Assembly: GCA_041591635.1 (NCBI GenBank)
Contig: JBFHRO010000020.1
Location: 1 to 24,917 of the forward strand
Source of the DNA: JACKOD01 sp041591635
GTDB taxonomy: Bacteria; Pseudomonadota; Gammaproteobacteria; Pseudomonadales; Oleiphilaceae
Direction: 5' to 3'
Length of the DNA: 24,917 nucleotides
The stretch's first letter is position 1; each line of letters starts with the position of its first letter. Below the pieces are notes generated by a model. The model saw nothing but the letters and a program-made list of their open reading frames with translations. It had not been told where the DNA came from and did not search any database. The position numbers were made by a program, and so were the translations under genes. Shown piece by piece: positions 15,605-23,402 of this stretch.

Positions 15605-17503
15605 ATGGACGATCAACTTGAAAAACTGCACCAACTGCTGGCGAGCCAGCGCCACCATCAGACCCGTTCATCCGAGTTGCCGGCAAGACAGCAAATCAGG
15701 GGCGTCGACTCGCCCCAGGACATGCTTGATACCCTGGAGCACCTGTTAGACAGCTGCCAACAGGAAACCCAGGCCCGACAGGCTGCCGAGGCGGCGCTGA
15801 CCCGGGCCAACCAGTACATTGACGCCCTCTTCAATGCCGTTGGAAATGCCATTGTCATCCTCGACAAGAACCATATCATCCAGCACTGGAACCAAGCCGC
15901 TGAAGACCTCTTTGGCTATCTGGCTGAGGAGGCCGTGGGCCGCAACTATATAAAACACTTTGTGCCTCCCGCCTTTCAGGATGAAACCGCCTGGCGCATC
16001 ACGACAGTGTTTGAAATGCCCCATGCAAAAGAGCCGCTCGAAAGTGAGAGCCTGCACTTTGACGGCTCCAGCGTTGCCATGCTGTGGAACTTCTCACGCC
16101 TGCAAAGCAGCAGTGGCCGCGACGAGCAGGTGGTGCTTGTCGGGCAGGATATCAGTGAAATACGCCGCACCCAGACTCAACTGCAGCAACTGGCCCATTA
16201 TGACGTGCTGACCGGCGCCGCCAACCGCCGGTTGTTCGAGGACCGTTGCACGCAAGCCTTGAAACATTGCGCACGCCACCAGCAGGAAATGGCACTCATT
16301 GGCCTGGATATCGATTTTTTCAAGCGCATCAACGACTCCCTTGGGCACGATGTGGGCGATGCGCTGCTGGTAGAAATAGTCAAACGCCTCAAAAACAGCG
16401 TGCGCGAGGAGGACACCATTGCCCGATTGGGTGGCGATGAGTTCGCCGTGTTGCTGACCAATGTTTCAGGCCCTGCCGGTGCTGAAAAAGTTGCCCGCAA
16501 TATCATGGACAGCATTACCCGCCCCATTCAGGCAGGTCGCCAGCAACTGCAGATCACCTCCAGCATCGGCATTACCCTTGCCCCCAGAGATGGTCGCCAG
16601 TATCCCGACCTGCTCAAGAATGCCGATCTGGCCATGTATCGTGCCAAACAAAACGGGCGTAATGGCATCCAGTTTTACCGCCAGGAGATGAATATCGAAA
16701 TGCAGCGTCAGCTCAAGGTGGAGCAGGAACTGCGCACCGCGCTGGCAGAGGACCAGTTGACCCTCTATTACCAGCCCATTATGGATCTCGAATCCGGTCA
16801 ACCGGTATTGCTGGAAGCCTTGCTGCGCTGGCAGCACCCCACCCAGGGCATGCTGCTGCCCCATGACTTTATTGATGTGGCAGAACAGTCGGGCCAACTC
16901 CAGGCGATTGGCAACTGGACCATCATTCATGCCTGCGCTCAGTGCGCAGAGGTTCAGTCAGCCAGCGGTGGCGATCGATCAATCCCGATTTCAGTCAATC
17001 TTTCGGCGCGCCAGTTCATTTATCCGAAACTGATTGACCAAGTGAAATCAGCATTGGAACAAACCGGCCTGGATGCCCGACTGCTAATCATCGAGATAGG
17101 CGAGCAATCGCTGATTGAACACCGCTCGCTGGCACCTTCGGTGATTCGGGAGCTCAAAAACCTCGGGGTACAGATTTGTGTGGATCATTTTGGCAATGAT
17201 ATTTCGTCGCTGAGCCAGCTGTGCAAGTTGCCGATCGACTTTATCAAAATCGATCAAACCTTCGTTCGCGGCGTACCGCTGGACAAAGATGACATGACTG
17301 TGACGGAAACCCTTCTGGGTGTGGCACGGCAGATCGACATCAAGACCCTGGTGGCGGGCGTGGAATCCAACGATCAGGAGGCGTTCCTTCGCATCAATGG
17401 TTGCCAGTATGCGCAAGGATTTCTTTACAGCAAGGCGTTACCTGGTTCTGATTTGTTGCGTTTCATGGCCAGCATCCCTCGCAAATGCCGTCCTTCAGTT
17501 TGA
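15605..17503 (+). CDS. PAS-GGDEF-EAL protein: likely diguanylate cyclase with degenerate EAL domain
   Basis: Cyclic-di-GMP signalling protein of 632 residues, apparently cytosolic (no membrane segment). In order: a short helical lead (1-65), a PAS domain (about 68-188), GGDEF (about 195-365) and EAL (about 372-618). The cyclase half looks intact: D235/D237, N243-D244, GGDEF at 276-280, and an inhibitory I-site RxxD at R267-D270 exactly five residues before GGDEF. The EAL half keeps E404 (EALLRW), N465, E497, E500, D527, K548 and Q604. However, the DDFGTG loop is DHFGND (second Asp is H528), and the first Glu of the usual EGVE is A584 (AGVE). Phosphodiesterase activity is therefore doubtful. 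I start at the ATG at 15605, preceded by GGGGAAA; the upstream extension overlaps nadC and is unlike the family. Confidence 0.93.
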   Translation: MDDQLEKLHQLLASQRHHQTRSSELPARQQIRGVDSPQDMLDTLEHLLDSCQQETQARQAAEAALTRANQYIDALFNAVGNAIVILDKNHIIQHWNQAAEDLFGYLAEEAVGRNYIKHFVPPAFQDETAWRITTVFEMPHAKEPLESESLHFDGSSVAMLWNFSRLQSSSGRDEQVVLVGQDISEIRRTQTQLQQLAHYDVLTGAANRRLFEDRCTQALKHCARHQQEMALIGLDIDFFKRINDSLGHDVGDALLVEIVKRLKNSVREEDTIARLGGDEFAVLLTNVSGPAGAEKVARNIMDSITRPIQAGRQQLQITSSIGITLAPRDGRQYPDLLKNADLAMYRAKQNGRNGIQFYRQEMNIEMQRQLKVEQELRTALAEDQLTLYYQPIMDLESGQPVLLEALLRWQHPTQGMLLPHDFIDVAEQSGQLQAIGNWTIIHACAQCAEVQSASGGDRSIPISVNLSARQFIYPKLIDQVKSALEQTGLDARLLIIEIGEQSLIEHRSLAPSVIRELKNLGVQICVDHFGNDISSLSQLCKLPIDFIKIDQTFVRGVPLDKDDMTVTETLLGVARQIDIKTLVAGVESNDQEAFLRINGCQYAQGFLYSKALPGSDLLRFMASIPRKCRPSV

Positions 17504-17532
17504 ATCCCGTCGCTCGAGCCAAGGAAATCCCT

Positions 17533-18081
17533 GTGCGCGCATTCCTTGGTTACGCCATCCCGCCGGCTACCCGACAGTGGCTGCTCGATCAGTGCGCCCC
17601 CCTCAAGGCGCTTCAAACTGACACGCCACTTTGGGTGCCGAGCGAAAATCTGCACCTGACCTTGCTTTTTCTGGGCCACCTTTCGCCGGCCCAGCACCAT
17701 GATATCGATCTGCGCCTGCAGCAGCTGTTTGCCATGCTGCCTCCGCCGCCGGCACCTTCGCCGGTTGAAATCAACGGTTTCTCTCTCTTTCCCGGTCACG
17801 ACAAGGGGCGCCATTATGTGGCGAATATTACGCCAAATGTGCACCTCAACAGCGTGCGCGCACGCATTCTGCCAGCGCTCGAGCCAGTGGCCATTAGCGT
17901 TGATGCTCGCCCCTACCATCCCCACATCACCCTGGCACGACTGGCCAAGAACTCTATCCCCGTAAACGGCTTGCCGGTGATCAGTCTTCTCCATCACTTT
18001 GACGCAGGCCCTCTGCGACTGTTTGTCAGTCAGCCAACCGCTACTGGCGTTCGCTATCACCCAATAGCCAGTTACGGCTAA
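17533..18081 (+). CDS. thpR: RNA 2-prime,3-prime-cyclic phosphodiesterase (2H family, ThpR)
   Basis: 2H phosphoesterase, historically called 2-prime-5-prime RNA ligase LigT, which opens 2-prime,3-prime-cyclic phosphates on RNA. The two catalytic HxTx motifs are H41-L-T-L44 and H131-I-T-L134 (in RPYHPHITLAR), at the normal spacing. Length is 182 residues, against 176 in E. coli. The frame is open from an ATG at 17485 inside the preceding gene. The GTG at 17533 has AAGGAA six bases upstream and gives the standard start (V/M)RAFLGYAIPP, so I use it. It lies 29 bases after the GGDEF-EAL gene. Its stop codon sits inside a 22-base tandem duplication. Confidence 0.9.
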   Translation: MRAFLGYAIPPATRQWLLDQCAPLKALQTDTPLWVPSENLHLTLLFLGHLSPAQHHDIDLRLQQLFAMLPPPPAPSPVEINGFSLFPGHDKGRHYVANITPNVHLNSVRARILPALEPVAISVDARPYHPHITLARLAKNSIPVNGLPVISLLHHFDAGPLRLFVSQPTATGVRYHPIASYG

Positions 18082-18109
18082 CGCAGGAGCCAGTTACGGC
18101 TGACGCAGG
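18066..18109. repeat. 22-base tandem direct duplication across the thpR stop codon
   Basis: Units at 18066-18087 and 18088-18109 are identical except for one base (a at 18080 against g at 18102). The first carries the thpR stop TAA; the second would give TGA at the same codon. Removing either copy leaves the encoded C-terminus unchanged, so the duplication is silent for the protein. Confidence 0.9.
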
Positions 18110-18131
18110 CAGCATCATAAACCTGAAGCAT

Positions 18132-18923
18132 TCAGAGTGCGGGCAGCTCGACTTTCTCGCCCTGCAACACCCGATAAAGATCCATAAACTGCTGCGTCAG
18201 GCTGTGTTTGGGAGCGAAGTGCACCAGTGGCATATTAACCTGATGCGATTCCTTCATTTTGATTGACGATGACAGATACACCGGCAACACCGGCAGACCT
18301 TCATCCAGCATTTCCTGAATCAATTGCCGGGGCAGACTGGCACGGGGCTGAAACTGGTTGGCGATGATGCCTTCTATGTTCAGATTCTGATTATGATCCT
18401 GCTGCAACTCCTGGATCTCACCCAAAATCGAATACAGTGCCTGACGCGAAAAGTTGTCACAATCAAAGGGAATAAGGCAGCGATCAGAAGCAATCAGCGC
18501 CGAGCGGGTATAGAAATTCAGTGCAGGGGCCGTATCGATATAAATACTGTCGAAGGCTTCGGCCAGCTTGTTCAATCCTTCGCGCAGTTTGTAAATCTTG
18601 TGTTTGGTTTCAAGCTTGCGCTCGAGAAAATCCAGCTCCGGACTGGACGGCATAACGTACAACCCGTTAAAGGGGGTGGCATGCACGAAATCCTCGGGCC
18701 GCTTGTTAAAAATATTAAAAGCCACCGACTGCTCAAAAAAATCCGCCACCGTATCCTTCAGCTCGGAAGCGGGCTTGCCAATGAGGTAGTGACTCGAATT
18801 CCCCTGTGGATCAAGATCAACCACCAATGTGCGTTTGCCCTGAACGGCGCTGATCGCCGCCAGATTGCAGGTAATGCTGGATTTACCCACGCCACCTTTT
18901 TGATTAAAAATCACCCTCTTCAT
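18132..18923 (-). CDS. Orphan ParA/Soj-family ATPase
   Basis: Deviant Walker-type ATPase of the ParA/MinD superfamily, 263 residues. The motifs are KGGVGKSS at 9-16 with signature lysine K9 and P-loop K14, switch DLDPQGNSS (36-44) and Walker B IYIDTAPAL. No N-terminal helix-turn-helix is present, as in chromosomal or small ParAs. No membrane-targeting C-terminal helix is evident, so it is not MinD. The open frame runs further upstream, but the ATG at 18923 begins the family-typical MKRVIFNQKGGVGKS. No parB-like gene is adjacent. It follows hda by 100 bases on the same strand and converges on thpR. It is probably a nucleoid-binding positioning ATPase with an unknown cargo. Confidence 0.9.
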   Translation of the reverse strand: MKRVIFNQKGGVGKSSITCNLAAISAVQGKRTLVVDLDPQGNSSHYLIGKPASELKDTVADFFEQSVAFNIFNKRPEDFVHATPFNGLYVMPSSPELDFLERKLETKHKIYKLREGLNKLAEAFDSIYIDTAPALNFYTRSALIASDRCLIPFDCDNFSRQALYSILGEIQELQQDHNQNLNIEGIIANQFQPRASLPRQLIQEMLDEGLPVLPVYLSSSIKMKESHQVNMPLVHFAPKHSLTQQFMDLYRVLQGEKVELPAL

Positions 18924-19023
18924 GATCCCCTGCCCCTGTTTAGTTATGTCTGTTATGTTTATTTGATGATGTTTGGGATGAACCCCTTCGGATTGGCCAA
19001 CAGGATGTCGCCCATTGGCTGAA

Positions 19024-19734
19024 CTACCAACCCAGAACTTCTTTGACAAAAGGAACGGTAATTCGGCGTCGCGCCTTAAATGCGGCCTCGTCCAGACGAT
19101 CGAACAAATCGAACAGTTCGGCCAAAGAGCGACTGCTGCGTTTCATAATAAAACTCACCACATCCTCCGAAAGTTCGACCCCGGTTTCTGCCGCCCGCAA
19201 CCGCAGTGCCAGGCTTTTTTCTTCATCCTCCAGCGCCTTCACCGGCACCACCAACCCCCAGGCCAGACGCGAAGCAAGGTCGGGCATGACAACGCCCAGG
19301 GCCAGCGGCGGCTCGGGGGCTGCCACGAGCAATTGCCGCCCCTGTTCTCGGAGGCGGTTATACAAACCAAAGAGTGCAGCCTCACGCTCAGGATTACCCG
19401 CTACCACCTGGATGTCATCCAGGCAAACGAGGTCAAACTGCTCCAGGCCTTCAAAGCAAACGCCCAGTTCCTCACGAATATCCATCAGCGGCAAATAGAT
19501 AACCCGGTGAGCCTCCATAAACCGGCAGGCCGCACACAAGAGATGCGACTTGCCTGTTCCGGCGGGGCCATACAGATAGCCGAACAACTCAACGCGTTGC
19601 TCCAGCATCTGTTTGAGAATAACGACGGCTTTGCGGTTTTCGCTACCGCGAAAGTTATCGAACGAGGCATCGGCCAGAAGGCGCAAGGGTAACGCCAGTT
19701 GCCGTCCGCCAGAATTTAAGGGTTGATCGCTCAA
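19024..19734 (-). CDS. hda: DnaA regulatory inactivator Hda
   Basis: AAA+ DnaA paralogue that, bound to the DNA-loaded beta clamp, stimulates hydrolysis of DnaA-bound ATP and so prevents over-initiation. It has 236 residues. The N-terminal clamp-binding hexamer is QLALPL (12-17), equivalent to QLSLPL in E. coli. Walker A is GPAGTGKS (56-63), a fully canonical P-loop. Walker B is LVCLDDIQ (102-109), and PDLASRL carries the sensor/arginine region. The C-terminus TVPFVKEVLGW matches TIPFVKEIL. There is no domain IV DNA-binding region, which distinguishes it from DnaA. It lies 37 bases downstream of the CDP-alcohol phosphatidyltransferase gene and upstream of parA on the same strand. Confidence 0.95.
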   Translation of the reverse strand: MSDQPLNSGGRQLALPLRLLADASFDNFRGSENRKAVVILKQMLEQRVELFGYLYGPAGTGKSHLLCAACRFMEAHRVIYLPLMDIREELGVCFEGLEQFDLVCLDDIQVVAGNPEREAALFGLYNRLREQGRQLLVAAPEPPLALGVVMPDLASRLAWGLVVPVKALEDEEKSLALRLRAAETGVELSEDVVSFIMKRSSRSLAELFDLFDRLDEAAFKARRRITVPFVKEVLGW

Positions 19735-19771
19735 GCGTCACTCCGATATACAGACCATGAAACCGGCAACA

Positions 19772-20329
19772 TCAGGTTCTGAGTTGTTGCCAGCCTTTTC
19801 GTCCCCAGATCAACAAGTAATGCAGGGCGCTTAACACCGCGACACCGGCCACCACCCACACGCCTGGGTCGACCCAGGATCCCAGGGTCGCGAGATTTGA
19901 GCGGTCAATAATGATGAGAAGAACATAACTGATCTGCAACAAGGTATTGAGTTTACCCAGCAATGAGGGACGCATTTCATAAGGCCCGATCAGGTAGTGA
20001 TACCCCAGGGCACCGCACACAATAAACAGATCTCTCCCAACCACCAGCAAGCAAAGCCACAAGGGTAATGCGTCAATGACCGCCAGCATGACATACGCCG
20101 TCACCAGCAGGAATTTGTCGGCCAGCGGATCAAGAATCGCACCAAAGCGGCTTTTCCAGTTAAAGGTGCGCGCAAGAAAACCATCGGCTCCGTCGGACAG
20201 GCCGGCGATCAGAAACAGCAGCAGCGCCTGGCGATAGGCATCCACGTAAAGGCTGATGGCGAAGGGTATCACCAGCAAGATGCGCAGAAACGTTAGAACA
20301 TTAGGTATCTGATGCCAGCCAATAACCAT
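19772..20329 (-). CDS. CDP-alcohol phosphatidyltransferase, possibly eukaryotic-type cardiolipin synthase
   Basis: Integral membrane enzyme (185 residues) that transfers a phosphatidyl group from CDP-diacylglycerol to an alcohol. The family motif is complete: D46xxD49G50xxA53R54, eight residues, G63xxxD67xxxD71. Several membrane helices flank it (about 12-30, 34-45, 74-90, 92-110, 128-141, 155-175). The N-terminal IPNVLTFLRI, the VGRDLFIVCG segment and P121-SLLGKLNT-LLQ resemble the mitochondrial CRLS1 type (ISRD..., PT..SKVNT..Q) more than PgsA, where the matching position is KVKT. I infer a CRLS1-like cardiolipin or related synthase; PgsA-like PG-phosphate synthase is the alternative. The start has GAGG five bases upstream and lies 21 bases after the DUF2066 stop. 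Confidence 0.88.
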   Translation of the reverse strand: MVIGWHQIPNVLTFLRILLVIPFAISLYVDAYRQALLLFLIAGLSDGADGFLARTFNWKSRFGAILDPLADKFLLVTAYVMLAVIDALPLWLCLLVVGRDLFIVCGALGYHYLIGPYEMRPSLLGKLNTLLQISYVLLIIIDRSNLATLGSWVDPGVWVVAGVAVLSALHYLLIWGRKGWQQLRT

Positions 20330-20350
20330 CTTTGCCTCAACTCTGACCGA

Positions 20351-21484
20351 TTATTGGGCAAGGGGGTACCTGTCCCCCCCAACCCACCGGTAACGGATCC
20401 GCCCGGTTGCCGCAGTGCCTGCCGAGAGCTGGGATTCCGGCTTAAGCCAGGCGTCCAGTGCCACGTATTCCTGCAGCAAATCCACACTGCCCTCCATCAT
20501 CAAACGAAATCCTACCCGATTGTCGCGGACGTACAGAGGCACCACCGAGCGCACCGGTGCAAGCGATGTCAAATAGCGCGAAACTCCGACGTACGAACGG
20601 AAATTCAGGATGTCAGTCACTTCCAGTTCGACCTGTCCACTGGACTGATCACTCTGGATTACGGCATAGCGATTGGCGACAACATCGGCCAGACGATGAA
20701 TCAGTTTCGCAATTGCCGCCTCACGGCTTGAGGCTTCTTCGACACCTTGCATGCGGCTGCCCCGCAGCTCCAGCATCCACTGAACGCTTGCATAGGCACC
20801 CGACTCCGATACCCGGGCAATGGCCACAACATCCGCGCCGTAGCGTGCCGAGGCCTTGATGAACGGATCCAAAAACAGCCCCCAGATGTCCGATACCGAA
20901 ATCACGGATTGATCCTGTAAATCCATGCTTGGCAAGTACACCGGCAAGCCGCGTTGCCCGGCCTGGGATGAAATCCATGCGAGCAAGGGGCCATCCTCTG
21001 CGGTGGCAGCAAGTACTGTACGTTCACCTTGCTGGACCAGCCCCATCCACAGCATCAGTGCGGGCCGGTTCTGGCCCCAGATAGGCGCCCCTGCGCGGCG
21101 CAACAGTTCATTAACGGCAACCGGTGAGAACTCTACGTCGATATAGGACGCAGGCGGCTGATCGTCAGTATCAGGGGTGGCAGATGCCTGGGTGCGGTAG
21201 GAAAACCGCTGAACGTAGCTTTCGGCCTGCGACAGCTGCCTGGCAACCGCATCGTTGGCCAGTACCGATGAGGTACCCGAGACTTTTACCACGACTTGCG
21301 CGAAAGCCTGGTTGAAGGCCTTTTTGCGGCTATCCGCCTCTTGATCAGCGACCTGCGCACTGCCCTCATACAAGCCTTGCACTGCGACCGCCCCGACATA
21401 CGCCGGCATAAACAACCCGAGCAGGCAAAGCAATAATCCAACACCTGGGAAGCGAAATCTTCTTACCCGCATAGCGTCCAACAT
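20351..21484 (-). CDS. DUF2066 domain protein with signal peptide
   Basis: Uncharacterised exported protein of 377 residues. The N-terminus has a basic segment (MRVRRFRF) and a hydrophobic stretch GLLLCLLGLFM, ending with a likely signal peptidase I site near VGAVA (about 30-34). The mature protein begins around VQGLYEGSAQVADQ and contains RKKAFNQAFAQVVVKVSGT, the hallmark DUF2066 block (a helix followed by a VVVKVSG strand). Further alternating strands and helices run to the C-terminal VGGDRYPLA. The likely location is the periplasm or outer membrane face; function unknown. A second in-frame ATG five codons in (MRVRRF) is an equally good start. It is the first gene of the minus-strand cluster with the phosphatidyltransferase, hda and parA, and is divergent from purM. 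Confidence 0.85.
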   Translation of the reverse strand: MLDAMRVRRFRFPGVGLLLCLLGLFMPAYVGAVAVQGLYEGSAQVADQEADSRKKAFNQAFAQVVVKVSGTSSVLANDAVARQLSQAESYVQRFSYRTQASATPDTDDQPPASYIDVEFSPVAVNELLRRAGAPIWGQNRPALMLWMGLVQQGERTVLAATAEDGPLLAWISSQAGQRGLPVYLPSMDLQDQSVISVSDIWGLFLDPFIKASARYGADVVAIARVSESGAYASVQWMLELRGSRMQGVEEASSREAAIAKLIHRLADVVANRYAVIQSDQSSGQVELEVTDILNFRSYVGVSRYLTSLAPVRSVVPLYVRDNRVGFRLMMEGSVDLLQEYVALDAWLKPESQLSAGTAATGRIRYRWVGGDRYPLAQ

Positions 21485-21570
21485 CCAACCACAAAAAATT
21501 GTCCGATAGGATACAACATTCGCCTGCGGGTTCCTACGTCAACCCCTACGGCAAGCGGAGGCAATCGTCA

Positions 21571-21599
21571 TTGGATGTTCGCCTTACTGCTGTTAAAAT
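21571..21599 (+). promoter_or_regulatory. Probable purM promoter (extended -10)
   Basis: TTGGAT (21571-21576) and TAAAAT (21594-21599, five of six) are 17 bases apart, and the latter is preceded by TGT, giving an extended -10. Transcription would start near 21606, about 28 bases before the purM ATG. I see no convincing PurR box. Confidence 0.58.
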
Positions 21600-21633
21600 G
21601 CTGCCCTCTTCCCATTTCAGCTTTGAGATCACC

Positions 21634-22692
21634 ATGACAGACAAGCCGCAGTCCATCAGCTACAAGGATGCCGGGGTCGATATCGATGCCGGTAACGCCC
21701 TCGTTGAACGCATCAAAGGTGTTGCTTCTCGCACCCGTCGCCCCGAGGTTTTAACCGGACTTGGCGGGTTCGGCGCGCTGTTTGAACTCCCGCAAGGCTA
21801 CCGGGAGCCGGTACTGGTATCGGGTACCGACGGGGTAGGAACCAAGTTGCGCCTGGCCATGGATCTGGGCAAACACGACAGCATCGGCATCGACCTGGTT
21901 GCCATGTGTGTCAACGATCTGGTGGTAGGCGGCGCCGAGCCGCTGTTTTTCCTGGATTACTATGCCACCGGCAAGCTCAATGTAGAGGTCGCCGCCAGTG
22001 TGGTTGACGGCATCGGCAAAGGCTGTGAAATGGCGGGCTGCTCCCTCGTTGGGGGCGAGACCGCGGAAATGCCCGGGATGTACGAAGGTGAAGATTACGA
22101 CCTGGCAGGCTTTTGTGTTGGCATCGTCGAGAAATCCGGGATCATCGATGGCAGCCGGGTTGCACTGGGCGATGCCCTGTTGGCCCTGCCCTCATCCGGC
22201 CCCCACTCCAACGGCTACTCGCTGATTCGCAAGATACTGCAGGTGACCGGCGCCAGCCTTGACGAAGTTGTCGGAGGGCGACCGCTGGGCGAAGCACTGA
22301 TGGAACCCACCCGGATTTATGTCAAGCCACTGCTGGAGCTCATCGCCCGCAGCGATGTAAGAGCCCTGGCTCATATTACCGGCGGCGGGTTGCTGGAAAA
22401 CATTCCACGAGTGCTTCCCGACAACACCAAGGCGGTCATTGATCTCAACTCCTGGGAAATGCCGAGCGTTTTTAAATGGTTGCAGGCCAAAGGCAATGTT
22501 GTGGCGCGGGAAATGTACCGTACCCTCAACTGCGGTGTCGGCATGATCATCTGCGTGCCTCAGCAGGAAGTGGCCAATGCCCTGGCCTTATTGACCGCCA
22601 CGGGAGAATCCCCTTGGGTGATAGGCCGGATCGCCGCGGCAGACGCAGATGAGCCGCGGGTAGAACTGGTTGGCCTGGAGCCAAATCAATGA
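21634..22692 (+). CDS. purM: Phosphoribosylformylglycinamidine cyclo-ligase (AIR synthetase)
   Basis: ATP-dependent ring closure of FGAM to aminoimidazole ribonucleotide, step five of purine synthesis. It has 352 residues, near the 345 of E. coli. It begins MTDKPQSISYKDAGVDIDAGN, with the family block SYKDAGVDID. Other diagnostic segments are GFGALFELP, SGTDGVGTKL (the ATP/FGAM glycine loop), GIDLVAMCVNDL, GGETAEMPGMY, GPHSNGYSLIR and HITGGGLLENIPR. The frame is open 45 codons upstream with no ATG equivalent to the family start, and the promoter lies inside that stretch. I therefore start at 21634. The stop overlaps the purN start by four bases (ATGA), so purM and purN are translationally coupled. 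Confidence 0.97.
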   Translation: MTDKPQSISYKDAGVDIDAGNALVERIKGVASRTRRPEVLTGLGGFGALFELPQGYREPVLVSGTDGVGTKLRLAMDLGKHDSIGIDLVAMCVNDLVVGGAEPLFFLDYYATGKLNVEVAASVVDGIGKGCEMAGCSLVGGETAEMPGMYEGEDYDLAGFCVGIVEKSGIIDGSRVALGDALLALPSSGPHSNGYSLIRKILQVTGASLDEVVGGRPLGEALMEPTRIYVKPLLELIARSDVRALAHITGGGLLENIPRVLPDNTKAVIDLNSWEMPSVFKWLQAKGNVVAREMYRTLNCGVGMIICVPQQEVANALALLTATGESPWVIGRIAAADADEPRVELVGLEPNQ

Positions 22693-23360
22693 CAGCATCC
22701 AGTCCCGGACTGGTGGTGCTGATCTCGGGTGGCGGCACCAATTTGCAGGCGATTATTGATGCTATCGCCTGCAAACGGCTGCAGGCCAATCTGGTCGCAG
22801 TCATATCCAATCGCCCCGAAGCCTTTGGCCTGCAACGAGCGATAGACGCTGGCGCCGAAGCGGTATGCATTGATCACAGACACTATGCCGACCGCCAGAC
22901 CTTTGATCTGGCACTGGCTGAACGCATCAAGAGTTACTCGCCCGCGCTGGTGATTCTGGCGGGTTTCATGCGCATTCTGACACCAGACTTTGTACGTCAG
23001 TTCGAAGGCAAACTGCTGAACATCCACCCCTCGCTCCTGCCCAAATATGCCGGCCTGCATACGCACCGACGGGCCCTTGAAGCAGGCGACAGCGTGCACG
23101 GCGCGACGGTACATTTCGTCACCGAGGAACTGGACGGCGGACCGGGGATAGTGCAGGCCCAGGTTCCCATACTGCCTGATGACACCGAAGCAAGTCTTGC
23201 CCGACGCGTACTGGAGGTGGAACACCAAATCTACCCGGCAGCCATTCAGTGGTGTCTTGATGGCGACGTACTCTTGCGCCAGGGTATTGGCATCTGTCAT
23301 AACAAACCACTCGCCCGGTCTGGTATCCTCTGGCCAGCGACACCCGCCACCCTGCCCTGA
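22689..23360 (+). CDS. purN: Phosphoribosylglycinamide formyltransferase 1
   Basis: Folate-dependent GAR transformylase, step three of purine synthesis. It has 223 residues, against 212 in E. coli; the excess is a Pro/Ala-ending C-terminal tail after about residue 205. The phosphate loop is ISGGGTNLQA (12-21) and the formyl-transfer site is NIHPSLLPKYAGLHTH with N111 and H113. The third catalytic residue is D149 in TEELDGGPGI. All three active-site residues are therefore present. It starts inside the purM stop (ATGA), the common purMN arrangement. Confidence 0.96.
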   Translation: MTASSPGLVVLISGGGTNLQAIIDAIACKRLQANLVAVISNRPEAFGLQRAIDAGAEAVCIDHRHYADRQTFDLALAERIKSYSPALVILAGFMRILTPDFVRQFEGKLLNIHPSLLPKYAGLHTHRRALEAGDSVHGATVHFVTEELDGGPGIVQAQVPILPDDTEASLARRVLEVEHQIYPAAIQWCLDGDVLLRQGIGICHNKPLARSGILWPATPATLP

Positions 23361-23402
23361 TCGTGAGCGCGGTAGCCGAGCAAACGGCGCCCAGCCCCGG
23401 CA

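Noticed and set aside
18123..18135. CTGAA-GCA-TTCAG inverted repeat between thpR and parA as a terminator
   Set aside because: The stem is only five bases and AT-balanced, there is no T-tract on either side, and it overlaps the parA stop codon.
18803..18811. DnaA box-like word inside parA near hda
   Set aside because: A single near match (8 of 9) inside coding sequence is expected by chance, and there is no cluster or AT-rich unwinding region.
21541..21570. Possible PurR operator upstream of purM
   Set aside because: The GCAA words in this stretch do not form the palindromic ACGCAAACGTTTGCGT-type site, and purine repression through PurR is not universal in this group.
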